Shown: positions 24,096-32,643 of the stretch, in pieces
Numbering within the stretch: position 1 is the first letter of the stretch
Layout: every line of letters starts with the position of its first letter
From: Bacteriovoracaceae bacterium UBA7317
Lineage (GTDB): Bacteria > Bdellovibrionota > Bacteriovoracia > Bacteriovoracales > Bacteriovoracaceae
NCBI GenBank assembly: GCA_002474345.1
Contig: DKQD01000205.1
Location: 15,065-48,628, forward strand
DNA length: 33,564 nt
Reading direction: 5' to 3'
Made by a program: the position numbers and the translations under genes
Notes under the pieces: model-generated
What the model saw: only the letters and a program-made list of their open reading frames with translations
What the model was told of the DNA's origin: nothing
Databases searched by the model: none

Positions 24096-26507
24096 ATGTC
24101 CAAAAATAATAAAAATGTATTTGATGACCTCTATATGCCTCAGGAAATCAGTTACTTTAAGTGTTGGACCGACATTAGTTACCTTGTAGAGGCTTGGAGA
24201 AAAATTGATACCAGCCGATTTGAAACACTTAAAAATATACAAAAAACTATTTTAGAAGAATGGGAAAAAAGAATAGAACTTCACGGTGAGCATGAAAGCC
24301 CTAGCGTATTTAAAAAACATAAAGATTTTCTCGAAATGCTTGTTTCAATTAAGTACCCATTAGATCAAATGACAAACCCTCATGGGATGGTGGCCCTTGT
24401 AACACCTAAATTTGAACGATTATGGAATACCGATGCTTTTGAAAAACTTTATCCATTGCTATCAGATACTGATGAAGAAATGACTCACTTTAGGAATGCT
24501 GCAGTCCAACTTATCCTCATCTATAGGCTTTATGGGGACAAACTTGATCTAAGCAACTGGCCTATACCAAGAGGAGATAGCCTTAAAAGCTTATTGGTTT
24601 ATGAGCCAGAAAAAGGCTCTCCAAAACGCTACTTTACTCTTCGCTACGATAATGAAATTTATAGCTCGAAATCTTGGTCTGTTAAAATGGCGTGTGACGG
24701 AGAATTACCTAAATTAACACAAAAAGATATAGATAAAATTTTAATTAATCCATTTGACCCCAATCATATAAGTTCTGTTGTCGATACAAGTAATTTTATG
24801 TTTAACGGATCTTGCTTTGTTTACGCCGAGGAAGTTACCTATTGGCATCAAATGGCCGAATTTCAGGGAAGCCTAACAAATAGAAATATATTGAGGCGTA
24901 AGAATGATTTAATTGGATTTCAAGATGGCATCAGAGAGGTCATGGGAACAAATGACCTTGAAATAGGCATTATCCTAACACCCTTTGAATCAGATAGTAA
25001 AAGGGCCCGTTGGCAACCATTTCTAAATAGCTTACGGTTTGATGAAGAAGTCGACCCTTCTAACTTAAAAGAAAATGATCTCTACAAAGAAGCACTTAAA
25101 AAGTCTCAAATAATTAATTCTCTCAATGGGGAAAGAACATTTAAGAAAATGATAAAAAATGGTCTCAATAGCCTGATGGTCATTCCCTTAATTTTTCAAG
25201 AAGAGGTAATAGGACTTTTAGAATTTGGTTCCCCTAGATCTCATGCCTTTGATTTTTATGTTGTTCCAAAACTTGATAAAATTGGAGGTCTAGTTTCTAC
25301 AGCAATTAATCATGTACTTGAAAGTGAACATGAAAGAATGATGGCCATTATAAAACAAACCTGTACGGCCATTCATCCATCAGTTGAATGGCGTTTTCAA
25401 GAAATGGCCAGAAATTACTTAAAACAAATTGAGAACGATGAAAACCCGAGTCCAGAACCTGTTGTTTTTAAAAATGTCGTTCCGCTATTTGGCGTTTCTG
25501 ATATACGTGGATCTTCAACAAAAAGAAATGAATCAATCCAAGCTGATTTAACTCATCAATTGAAGCTTGCTTGGGACGTTTTAAAGATAGCAGCTAAGTC
25601 ACACCCAAGGCCTGTTTTTAATGAAATAAGTTTTAGAATTGAAGGCCATTTAAATACCATTTCAAAAGGTTTAAAGTCCGGTGATGAAACTAGAATATAT
25701 ATGTTTTTAAAACACTCTGTTGAATCAGCATTTGAAGAACTCTCACTTTTAAGTGAGGAAATAAAAGCTAAAGTAGAAAACTATAAAAAGAAGCTAAATT
25801 CTGAAGTTGGTGTCATTTACGAGGTTCGAAAAAACTATGATGAATCTGTTACAATTATTAATGATACAATAGGGGCTTACTTTGATCGGCAACAAGAATT
25901 GGCCCAAAAAATGATTCCTCACTATTTTGAAAAGTTTAAAACAGATGGGTTAGAACACAATATATATGTTGGCGATTCTCTATTAGAATCTGGAATTTGC
26001 AGCGCCTTGGATTTAAGAAACCTTTATTTATGGCAGCTAATGAGCATGTGCGGAGTGACTTGGCTCATGAAGGAATTAAAGCCAACTCTTAAAACTCCAC
26101 TTGATACTGCCCACTTACTTTTAGTTCACACAACTCCTATCAATATTAGCTTTCAAATGGAAGAAAAGCACTTTAATGTTGATGGCGCATACAATGCTCG
26201 TTATGAAATTGTAAAAAAGAGGATCGATAAAGCGTCCATCCATGGGACTGAAGAAAGACTTACTCAGCCTGGTTACATAGCAGTAGTTTATTCCCAAGAA
26301 AGCGAATACCAAATGTATAGAGAATTCATAATTTATTTGGAAAATATTGGCTTTATTGAGAAAGATGCCAAAGATGTCCTACTACAAGACCTTCAGGGTG
26401 TTCATGGACTTCGAGCTATTCGAATCAAAGTAAAAGAAAAACCACCAAAGGGATGGGATCCTAAAAAACCCGAAACAAGCCTAGCTATTTTAAAAGAATC
26501 CAAATAA
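24096..26507 (+). CDS. Large GAF-like domain protein, function unknown
   Basis: 803 residues with no signal peptide or membrane segment, so cytosolic. A GAF-like domain is seen in the middle, ending about residues 355-415 (LMVIPLIFQEEVIGLLEFGS then a helix), and the C-terminal half holds MIPHYFEKFKTDG, DLRNLYLWQL and a long helical stretch. Residues 463-475 (VVPLFGVSDIRGSS) recall the start of a class III cyclase domain, but what follows does not. From memory, similar long GAF proteins exist in Bacteroidota. TTGGAG precedes the start. A FliA-like promoter lies upstream, which suggests a motility link. Confidence 0.55.
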   Translation: MSKNNKNVFDDLYMPQEISYFKCWTDISYLVEAWRKIDTSRFETLKNIQKTILEEWEKRIELHGEHESPSVFKKHKDFLEMLVSIKYPLDQMTNPHGMVALVTPKFERLWNTDAFEKLYPLLSDTDEEMTHFRNAAVQLILIYRLYGDKLDLSNWPIPRGDSLKSLLVYEPEKGSPKRYFTLRYDNEIYSSKSWSVKMACDGELPKLTQKDIDKILINPFDPNHISSVVDTSNFMFNGSCFVYAEEVTYWHQMAEFQGSLTNRNILRRKNDLIGFQDGIREVMGTNDLEIGIILTPFESDSKRARWQPFLNSLRFDEEVDPSNLKENDLYKEALKKSQIINSLNGERTFKKMIKNGLNSLMVIPLIFQEEVIGLLEFGSPRSHAFDFYVVPKLDKIGGLVSTAINHVLESEHERMMAIIKQTCTAIHPSVEWRFQEMARNYLKQIENDENPSPEPVVFKNVVPLFGVSDIRGSSTKRNESIQADLTHQLKLAWDVLKIAAKSHPRPVFNEISFRIEGHLNTISKGLKSGDETRIYMFLKHSVESAFEELSLLSEEIKAKVENYKKKLNSEVGVIYEVRKNYDESVTIINDTIGAYFDRQQELAQKMIPHYFEKFKTDGLEHNIYVGDSLLESGICSALDLRNLYLWQLMSMCGVTWLMKELKPTLKTPLDTAHLLLVHTTPINISFQMEEKHFNVDGAYNARYEIVKKRIDKASIHGTEERLTQPGYIAVVYSQESEYQMYREFIIYLENIGFIEKDAKDVLLQDLQGVHGLRAIRIKVKEKPPKGWDPKKPETSLAILKESK

Positions 26508-26543
26508 AAAAAAAAGGCACTTACTGAATAGGTGCCCCTTTAT
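26506..26543. terminator. Bidirectional terminator between convergent genes
   Basis: GGCAC (26516-26520) and GTGCC (26532-26536) pair around an 11-base loop. On the minus strand the stem is followed by ten T, so it ends the gene at 26563-27411. On the plus strand it overlaps the end of the GAF-protein gene and has only a short T-run. Confidence 0.65.
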
Positions 26544-26562
26544 CTACTTTTATGATCTATTT

Positions 26563-27411
26563 TTACTTAGGCCCACCTTCAACACATGCTTCGTAAGCTT
26601 TTTCAAGTGTATAATTTCCAGAAAGAGCTCCCCCCGTTTTTAATAATCCTTCCTTTCCCGTAGAAAGATTATGAATGGTAAAGGGAAGCAAGATGCTATA
26701 GTCTAGAGTTAAAAGAACAGGCAGAGTTACCATCCAAAGAGGAACAATACCTACGGCACATATTCCTTTATGAAATGCCTGTTTAATTCCCGCTTGAGCA
26801 CTAGGTATGAATAAATCCATTAAATGGAAAGATGTCTTTTTTCCGCTAATATCACGACTTATACTTCGATTGGCCTCTTTTAAGCGTTTTAATATCTTTT
26901 GATCCCTTAAAATAAAAAGGATAACTTCTTTAGATTGATGAACTAGTCTTCTATACTTCATACGACCTTTTGAGTTTTTGTGATAAAGGCATCCAAAAGT
27001 TTTACCTGTTAAATAATCAGCATAAGAAAAAGCTTTATAACGGGGACTCTTTTTTAACTTGGAACTATATTCTGGGTTGTTGTACATAAATTCACGACAA
27101 CCCTCATGAATGGAGGAAAAGTCTCTATCCATCCCAAAACTTTTCAAGAGAAACCATCTGTTTGATTCATAAATAGAAAAAATAAGATTGTCGTAAAAAG
27201 CCTTATCCTTAGACGCCTTTTCCAAGTTTTTTTTATTGATTTCTTTAAGATCTCCCTTAAGAAAAGGTTTTATTCGAGCTATTTCTTTTTTTAGGTATTT
27301 ATTAAATGCTTTTTCTAAAGATTTTTTTGTTTTTGAATTAATAGGAGCTGAAAAAGCTGAAAAGTTAATTAGTAACAAAATAAAAAAAATATTTTTAAAT
27401 GAAAACCTCAT
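26563..27411 (-). CDS. Secreted protein of unknown function with C-terminal hydrophobic segment
   Basis: 282 residues. Residues 1-22 are a signal peptide (cleavage near AFSA). A basic helical region follows, then a Cys-containing central part, and one hydrophobic segment (about 222-246) near the C-terminus that could anchor it. The tail is GAL...YEACVEGGPK. AGGAG lies 8 bases upstream of the ATG. A FliA-like promoter (27433-27459) suggests motility-phase or attack-phase expression. Family not recognised. Confidence 0.55.
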   Translation of the reverse strand: MRFSFKNIFFILLLINFSAFSAPINSKTKKSLEKAFNKYLKKEIARIKPFLKGDLKEINKKNLEKASKDKAFYDNLIFSIYESNRWFLLKSFGMDRDFSSIHEGCREFMYNNPEYSSKLKKSPRYKAFSYADYLTGKTFGCLYHKNSKGRMKYRRLVHQSKEVILFILRDQKILKRLKEANRSISRDISGKKTSFHLMDLFIPSAQAGIKQAFHKGICAVGIVPLWMVTLPVLLTLDYSILLPFTIHNLSTGKEGLLKTGGALSGNYTLEKAYEACVEGGPK

Positions 27412-27432
27412 AAGACTTCTCCTTTTTATAAC

Positions 27433-27459
27433 TTATCGGTACTAAACAGAAAAAATCTA
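27433..27459 (-). promoter_or_regulatory. Sigma-28 (FliA)-like promoter
   Basis: On the minus strand TAGATTTT, 11 bases, ACCGATAA. Compared with TAAAGTTT-N11-GCCGATAA this matches 13 of 16 positions at the exact spacing. It ends 21 bases before the ATG at 27411, room for a short leader with the AGGAG site. Confidence 0.55.
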
Positions 27460-27553
27460 TCAATGAAATTTAAAATTTAAAGAGAATTACTGATTTTAAT
27501 AAAGGTGACTTAAAAGGAATGATAACTAATCAAAAGAATAAATATATTTTTTT

Positions 27554-28855
27554 TTATTTAATTTTAAAAACTTCCATTTTTTGTTGGAGACCTTCAATTT
27601 CTATTTGACCTAAAGAATGCCCTTTTTCAGTCTCAAGGAGATTATTAACTTTTTTAGAAATTAAGATATTAGAATCAAAATTTTTATTAAGTTTTTCAAT
27701 TCGAGAAGCCAGATTAACAACCTCACCAATAACTGTATATTCTTTTCTCCTAGATGATCCTATATTACCTGTTAGCACTTGACCTTCATGAAGGCCAATA
27801 CCAATTTTCGTAGGGGGTATAAGATTCCTTTTCTCTAATTCATTTACCTTTTCAACAATTTTTTTTGAAGCGAGAACAGCATTTTTGGCATGATCGATAT
27901 CCTCTAATGGTGCTCCAAATATGGCCATAAGACCATCACCCAAAAATTTATTAATCAATCCATTATGTTCGTTAATGATATCAATCATTGGTGAGTATAT
28001 ATAATTTAAGTAATTAACAACCTCTTCAGGATTTTTGTTTTCACTAAACTTAGTAAAATTTCTAATATCAAGAAAAAGGACGCACACATTTTTTAATTCA
28101 CTTTTAAATTCTTTAGGTTGATCAAGAAGTTTATTAACTACCTTAGGAGAAACATGCTGTCCAAATATATGCAGAACTTGATCCTTTTCTTTCATAGCAA
28201 TCAAACTTTTTTTAAGCTGTTTTTTGATTTGAATTGTGACAAAGGCAGCTATTGCTCCTCCAAAAACAAGGAATATATTTTTTGTTGCTATAATTCCAAT
28301 ATTTTTAAAAATCGGTGAAACATCCATTTCCAAAGAGTTTCTCAAAAGAAACCTGGAAAGAATTCCAAATTCAATGGCCGCTATAAAAGAAGTAAAAAGA
28401 CAAAGAGTGGCACTTAACCTCAAGCAAGAAAGTAAAATAAAAATAAAATAGAAAAAAACTTGAGGTAGATGAAGACCATAAATGGGAATATCAATAACTT
28501 TTGAAAACACAAAAATTGAAAATGTTGGAAAACTTATTTCAATAATGGAACTTATGTATCGATAGACCTCTGGAAAAACTTTTTTATTTTTCAAATAATA
28601 TTTAAGGAGCCAAGTTTGAAAGAATTCATAAATCGTAAAAAAAGAAAGAAGTCCAAGAGTGACTATTCTTAGCTCAAATTCACCAACATCATCAAAAAAG
28701 CGGGTAGGAAGCTTCTCAGGAAAAAAAGATGAACTAAAAAGAAGAATCAAGGTTAGAAACAAAAATGAAAACGCCAAAAAAATGGCCCTTTTTATCTCAC
28801 TTTTAATGATTTCAACGGAAAGTATCTGATCAAAAAACTCTGAATTATTATTCAT
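27554..28855 (-). CDS. Membrane-bound class III adenylate/guanylate cyclase
   Basis: 433 residues. Residues 24-210 hold about six membrane helices, residues 215-255 a linker helix, and 256-433 the class III catalytic domain. Metal-binding Asp263 (FLDIRNF) and Asp307 (LGDG), purine-site Lys303 and Thr374, and transition-state Asn381 and Arg385 are all present. Thr374 in the Asp/Thr specificity position points to a class IIIb-like adenylate cyclase. The next motif is GEVVN rather than GDxVN. All catalytic residues being present predicts activity as a homodimer making cAMP. A GGAACGG site lies upstream. Confidence 0.93.
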   Translation of the reverse strand: MNNNSEFFDQILSVEIIKSEIKRAIFLAFSFLFLTLILLFSSSFFPEKLPTRFFDDVGEFELRIVTLGLLSFFTIYEFFQTWLLKYYLKNKKVFPEVYRYISSIIEISFPTFSIFVFSKVIDIPIYGLHLPQVFFYFIFILLSCLRLSATLCLFTSFIAAIEFGILSRFLLRNSLEMDVSPIFKNIGIIATKNIFLVFGGAIAAFVTIQIKKQLKKSLIAMKEKDQVLHIFGQHVSPKVVNKLLDQPKEFKSELKNVCVLFLDIRNFTKFSENKNPEEVVNYLNYIYSPMIDIINEHNGLINKFLGDGLMAIFGAPLEDIDHAKNAVLASKKIVEKVNELEKRNLIPPTKIGIGLHEGQVLTGNIGSSRRKEYTVIGEVVNLASRIEKLNKNFDSNILISKKVNNLLETEKGHSLGQIEIEGLQQKMEVFKIK

Positions 28856-28943
28856 TTTTACCGTTCCATATCGATATTAATTATTAATTATATTGTCTAT
28901 AAGATTTTTTTAAACGAAAGCTTTATTTTTGATTATAATTAGA

Positions 28944-28966
28944 ATTAAAAAAGTGTAGTTTTTAAT
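28944..28966 (-). terminator. AT-rich inverted repeat at the end of the monooxygenase gene
   Basis: ATTAAAAA and TTTTTAAT are perfect 8-bp arms around a 7-base loop at the 3' end of the minus-strand gene. The stem is A/T only, so termination strength is doubtful. Confidence 0.3.
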
Positions 28967-30401
28967 CAAAATCCATCACCCCATCATCTAGGGAATCAGT
29001 GAGAAACATTTCTTTATCTATTTTATAATTCTGAGGGTTAATCCATGGTTTTTTAAAGCCTTGCTTCGGAAAAAGATGTATCGATCTTTTAAAAAAACCT
29101 GGGGCAAATCCATCTATAAAAGGCCTAGAAACAGATCCAATTTCACCTAATTTCGGGGTACATTTTTTAAAATTTTTGGATTTAAGATGATTTAGTAGTC
29201 GGCAAAGGTATTTTGAAATAAGATCAGCTCTCAAAGTCCAAGAAGCATTAATATAACCAAAAACACTTAAAAAATTGGGGACATTAGAAATTCCGGTCCC
29301 CTTGTAAGTATAACTTTTAGAAAAATCAATTTTTTCACTATTTACAAAAAGCTCCATTCCTCCAAAAGGTAAAAGCTCGAGTCCAGTTGCCAAGATGATA
29401 AGATCAGCTTGAACTTTTTCTCCAGACTTTAATTTAATTCCATTTTCATAAAAAGAATCGATATGATCAGTTACAATGGAAGCTTTTCCATCTTTTAAAA
29501 CTTTAAAAAAGTCTCCATCTTTAGCAAGGCAAAGCCTCTGGTCCCAAGGGTCATAATTAGGCACAAAATGTTTTTCAGCATCAATTTTAGGCCCAACTTC
29601 TTTCTTTACCCTGCTTAAAAGAAAACTTTTAGCTTTGTCTGGAGTTTTTTGAGCAAAGTAATATATAAACTGCTGAAAGATGTTATATTTAGTCTTCATA
29701 ATAAAAGAGATCAATCTTGCTGGAAAAAATTTTCTAAGAATATTCGCTAACCAATCTTCTCCCGGCCACGAAGCAATATAAGTAGGTGAACGCTGAATCA
29801 TTGTCACTTTTTTGGCATTCTTTGATAGTTCTGGGACGAGAGTCACAGCCGTTGCACCAGAACCAATCACAGCAATATTTTTCCCTTGAACCTCAAGATC
29901 TCTTGGCCATTTTTGGGCATGAATGAGAGGGCCTCTAAAAACCTCACTTCCTTTAAAATTTGGTTCATGACCTTTATCGTAGCGGTAGTAACCACTACAC
30001 AAATAAAGAAATTTACAATAAAAAGTTGTATGATTCTCTACCGTAACCTTCCATAGACTGCCCTTATCCTCCCATTCCGCTTTTAGAATTTTATGATTGG
30101 TGCGGATATGATTTTCAATTTTGTTTTCTTTGGAAGCTTCTAATATGTAGCTTAATATCGTTTCGCCGGAAGGAATAAGTTCTTCTGAGTCCCAAGGCTT
30201 GAAGCTATAGGATAACGTGTACATATCACTATCTGAGCGAACACCAGGATAACGAAATAAATCCCAAGTGCCACCAATATTCTCCCGCCCTTCTAAAATG
30301 ACAAAGGTACGCTCAGGACATTTATCCTTGAGGTGGCAAGCAGCACCAATTCCAGAAAGACCAGCTCCTACTATGACAACGTCAAAAAACTCACTTTTCA
30401 A
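28962..30401 (-). CDS. Flavin-dependent Baeyer-Villiger-type monooxygenase (EthA-like)
   Basis: 479 residues from a TTG with AAGGGAG about 10 bases upstream. FAD motif GAGLSG (12-17), the BVMO long fingerprint GGTWDLFRYPG...D (43-57), the short fingerprint FRGPLIHAQKWP (155-166, F-x-G-x3-H-x3-W-P) and NADPH motif GSGATA (180-185) are all present. It strongly resembles mycobacterial EthA (about 489 residues) throughout. The enzyme family inserts oxygen next to a carbonyl or oxidises S/N using FAD and NADPH. It lies downstream of the FMN reductase, pirin and YceI genes, after a hairpin at 30484-30513. Confidence 0.93.
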   Translation of the reverse strand: MKSEFFDVVIVGAGLSGIGAACHLKDKCPERTFVILEGRENIGGTWDLFRYPGVRSDSDMYTLSYSFKPWDSEELIPSGETILSYILEASKENKIENHIRTNHKILKAEWEDKGSLWKVTVENHTTFYCKFLYLCSGYYRYDKGHEPNFKGSEVFRGPLIHAQKWPRDLEVQGKNIAVIGSGATAVTLVPELSKNAKKVTMIQRSPTYIASWPGEDWLANILRKFFPARLISFIMKTKYNIFQQFIYYFAQKTPDKAKSFLLSRVKKEVGPKIDAEKHFVPNYDPWDQRLCLAKDGDFFKVLKDGKASIVTDHIDSFYENGIKLKSGEKVQADLIILATGLELLPFGGMELFVNSEKIDFSKSYTYKGTGISNVPNFLSVFGYINASWTLRADLISKYLCRLLNHLKSKNFKKCTPKLGEIGSVSRPFIDGFAPGFFKRSIHLFPKQGFKKPWINPQNYKIDKEMFLTDSLDDGVMDFD

Positions 30402-30483
30402 AATTAATAAACTCCCTTATGAAATAATTGAAAGTGTTTTTAGTAGGATATCAAATTTTTCAAGTTAACCCAAAAGCTAAAAG

Positions 30484-30513
30484 AATTTTATGAAAAGTCA
30501 TAAAATTTTTTTT
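30484..30513. terminator. Perfect 10-bp hairpin with T-run between redox genes
   Basis: AATTTTATGA (30484-30493) and TCATAAAATT (30498-30507) form a perfect stem with a 4-base loop, followed on the plus strand by eight T. Both flanking genes are on the minus strand, where the downstream side reads CTTTT. It may act as an intergenic terminator or processing site. Confidence 0.5.
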
Positions 30514-30537
30514 CTGAAGTTATTTATGGACTTAGTT

Positions 30538-31023
30538 CTACATCTGCTCTAGACATTGATTAAGGGATTCTTCATTCAACTCTTTATTATAATTAGTCAA
30601 CAACTGCCTACCCAATACATTTGCACCTAAAAATGAAAGCTGCTGACGCATGGCCATTAAGACATGGTGACCGCCTCCTCCACTATGAGTTGCTATTAAG
30701 GTTGATTTTCCATTAAAAGCATCTCTCCAACTTTTACCTGAACGGCTAATCCAACAAATTGCATTATTTAGACTTGGCGGAACACTACCATTATATTCAG
30801 GAGCTATAACAATTAAACAATCTGATTTTTCAAGACTTTTTGAGAGGCTTTTTGCCTTGTTGGGAATCCCTTTTTCTTCCTCTAACTCTGAGTACAAAGG
30901 TAAATCCAGGTCAACTAAATCAACAAGGTCGCATTTAAACCTTTTTTCCGCAACTTGTTTAATTTTATTGCCTAATTCTGCATTCTTTCCCTGACTTGCG
31001 ATCAAGATAGTCATATTTTTCAT
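30538..31023 (-). CDS. NADPH-dependent FMN reductase family protein
   Basis: 161 residues with a flavodoxin-like fold. The family motif PEYNGSVP (75-82) with SLNNAICWISR, and the HSGGGGH loop (113-119), are clear. The N-terminal phosphate loop reads ASQGKN rather than the common S-x-R-x-x-S. Such enzymes reduce FMN or quinones and azo compounds with NADPH. It lies 40 bases after the pirin gene in the same unit and could supply reduced flavin or protect against quinones. Confidence 0.9.
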   Translation of the reverse strand: MKNMTILIASQGKNAELGNKIKQVAEKRFKCDLVDLVDLDLPLYSELEEEKGIPNKAKSLSKSLEKSDCLIVIAPEYNGSVPPSLNNAICWISRSGKSWRDAFNGKSTLIATHSGGGGHHVLMAMRQQLSFLGANVLGRQLLTNYNKELNEESLNQCLEQM

Positions 31024-31063
31024 TTTATACCACCAAATCTTCTCAAGATTTATTTGCTCATTC

Positions 31064-31927
31064 CTAATTTAGATTTCCCATTTTCCCTTTTTCATAATCT
31101 GATAGTGCCTTTTCAATTTCTTCTTTTGTATTCATGACAAAAGGACCATAAGAAAAAATAGGTTCATTTATGGGCATACCATTTAATAAAAGGCCTTTAA
31201 AATTTTTTGTTGCTTTGAATTTTAACTTTTGTCCTGCCTGCTCAAAAACAACTAAAGTATTTTTTTCAAAGACATTACCTTCTAACATAATTTCACCGTC
31301 TCTCACTAATATAATGGTATTTGAGCCATCATCAAGACTTAATTCTATTGTATCTTCACTTGAACAAGTTATATCGTATATATTTATGGTGGAAAAGGTT
31401 GAGGCAGGACCTTCAGTAGATAATAATTTTCCAGCTATAACTCTAAGCTGAGTTTTACCATTAAGAACCAATTTAGGTATTATATTGTCACTAATCGATT
31501 GATACTTCGGTTTAGTCATTTTGTGTTTTTTTGGTAAATTTACCCAAAGTTGGACCATCTCAAAAAGTCCTCCCTTTTTAGAAAAGGACTCTGAGTGAAA
31601 TTCATCATGAACAACTCCTTCACCTGCAGTCATCCACTGAACATCGCCAGGCTTTATCAATCCCCCGCCACCAGAAGAGTCACGATGCTCTACCTCACCT
31701 TTAAAAGCGAATGTAACGGTTTCAAATCCCCTATGAGGATGCTCACCCACTCCTCTTCTTTTGGAAGTCTTGCCGAATTCAAATGGAGGAGAATAATCCA
31801 TAAGTATAAATGGACACGTGAACTGGTAGAGTCCTTCTTGAGGCCTAAGGAGTGGATGAACATAAAAACCATCACCAACCCAAAGTTTTTTTTCAGCAGA
31901 AAATGAGAATTTTATTTTTTTCATCAT
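31064..31927 (-). CDS. Pirin family protein
   Basis: 287 residues from the ATG at 31927 (GGA about 8 bases upstream; a TTG at 31939 adds four residues). Two cupin domains. All four metal ligands are kept: His63 and His65 (HPHRGFET), His107 and Glu109 (VVHDEF), with spacing close to human pirin His56/His58/His101/Glu103. Pirins bind iron and several oxidise flavonols such as quercetin. It lies 50 bases after the yceI-like gene and 40 before the FMN reductase gene, in a redox-type operon common in Proteobacteria. Confidence 0.95.
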   Translation of the reverse strand: MMKKIKFSFSAEKKLWVGDGFYVHPLLRPQEGLYQFTCPFILMDYSPPFEFGKTSKRRGVGEHPHRGFETVTFAFKGEVEHRDSSGGGGLIKPGDVQWMTAGEGVVHDEFHSESFSKKGGLFEMVQLWVNLPKKHKMTKPKYQSISDNIIPKLVLNGKTQLRVIAGKLLSTEGPASTFSTINIYDITCSSEDTIELSLDDGSNTIILVRDGEIMLEGNVFEKNTLVVFEQAGQKLKFKATKNFKGLLLNGMPINEPIFSYGPFVMNTKEEIEKALSDYEKGKMGNLN

Positions 31928-31977
31928 TTCTAAATCCAACTAACTTTGGAAAGAGTTTAAAAGATTATTTATTAGAA

Positions 31978-32523
31978 TTAGGTTTTCGGGTAGAGAGTAA
32001 AACTAATTTCAACTTCGTCCTTAATAACTTTGTCTCCTAAATTTTTAAAGAAATTTCCAGAGCCATAAATCATTCCAAATTTAGTTCTATCAAAAATTAA
32101 CTTTCCAACGAATTTACCAGAAACTTCTCTTATGGGGAATGTAACTTCTCTAGTCAGCCCCTTGATTGTTAATTTTGCTTTCGCTTTGTTATTTTTAATT
32201 GATATGACTTCCATCTTGGCAGTAGGGTGCTTTGAAATATTAAAAAAGTCTTCACTCTTCATGTGACTCAAAAACTTTGTCGCCCATTCGCCTTTCAAAT
32301 CATCAACTGTAAAATTTTTAAGATCAATTATAATTTTTCCACCTATGAGAGAACCATCCGCTTTTTTAATATTCCCTTCTTTTATGAAGACTTTACCCAC
32401 ATGGTGACTGCCAGTAATTTTACTCCCCTTCCATCGAATTTCAGATTTTTTAGCATCTAATGATGTTTCTAAACTAAACACTTGAAACGATAATAAAAAA
32501 AATAACAACATTGTAAATTTCAT
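31978..32523 (-). CDS. YceI-family periplasmic protein
   Basis: 181 residues. Signal peptide 1-17 (FQVFS), then the YceI beta barrel with RWKGSKITGSHHVGKV, FNISKHPTA and a C-terminal DEVEISFTLYPKT strand. The family binds isoprenoid chains such as polyprenyl quinones in its lipocalin-like pocket. GGAG lies 8 bases upstream of the ATG. It leads the minus-strand unit with pirin and FMN reductase and is divergent from a LysR regulator, the probable regulator of the unit. Confidence 0.93.
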   Translation of the reverse strand: MKFTMLLFFLLSFQVFSLETSLDAKKSEIRWKGSKITGSHHVGKVFIKEGNIKKADGSLIGGKIIIDLKNFTVDDLKGEWATKFLSHMKSEDFFNISKHPTAKMEVISIKNNKAKAKLTIKGLTREVTFPIREVSGKFVGKLIFDRTKFGMIYGSGNFFKNLGDKVIKDEVEISFTLYPKT

Positions 32524-32622
32524 TATTTGGCTCCATATTTAAATTTTTAAACCATTGATATTTTGGCTAATAAGCATTTTTTTAATTATAGTGTTTTTTT
32601 AGTTGTTTCAAAAGAGTACATT

Positions 32623-32635
32623 ATTGATTTACAAT
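32623..32635. promoter_or_regulatory. Possible LysR-type operator
   Basis: ATTG and CAAT are inverted around five bases (13 bp) in the yceI/LysR divergent region, nine bases before the regulator ATG. It is short, and only its position makes it interesting. Confidence 0.25.
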
Positions 32636-32643
32636 GTTTCATT

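Noticed and set aside
25470..25520. Cyclase-like motif VSDIRGSS in the GAF protein
   Set aside because: No second metal-binding Asp, Lys or Asn/Arg transition-state motif follows, so it is not called as a cyclase domain.
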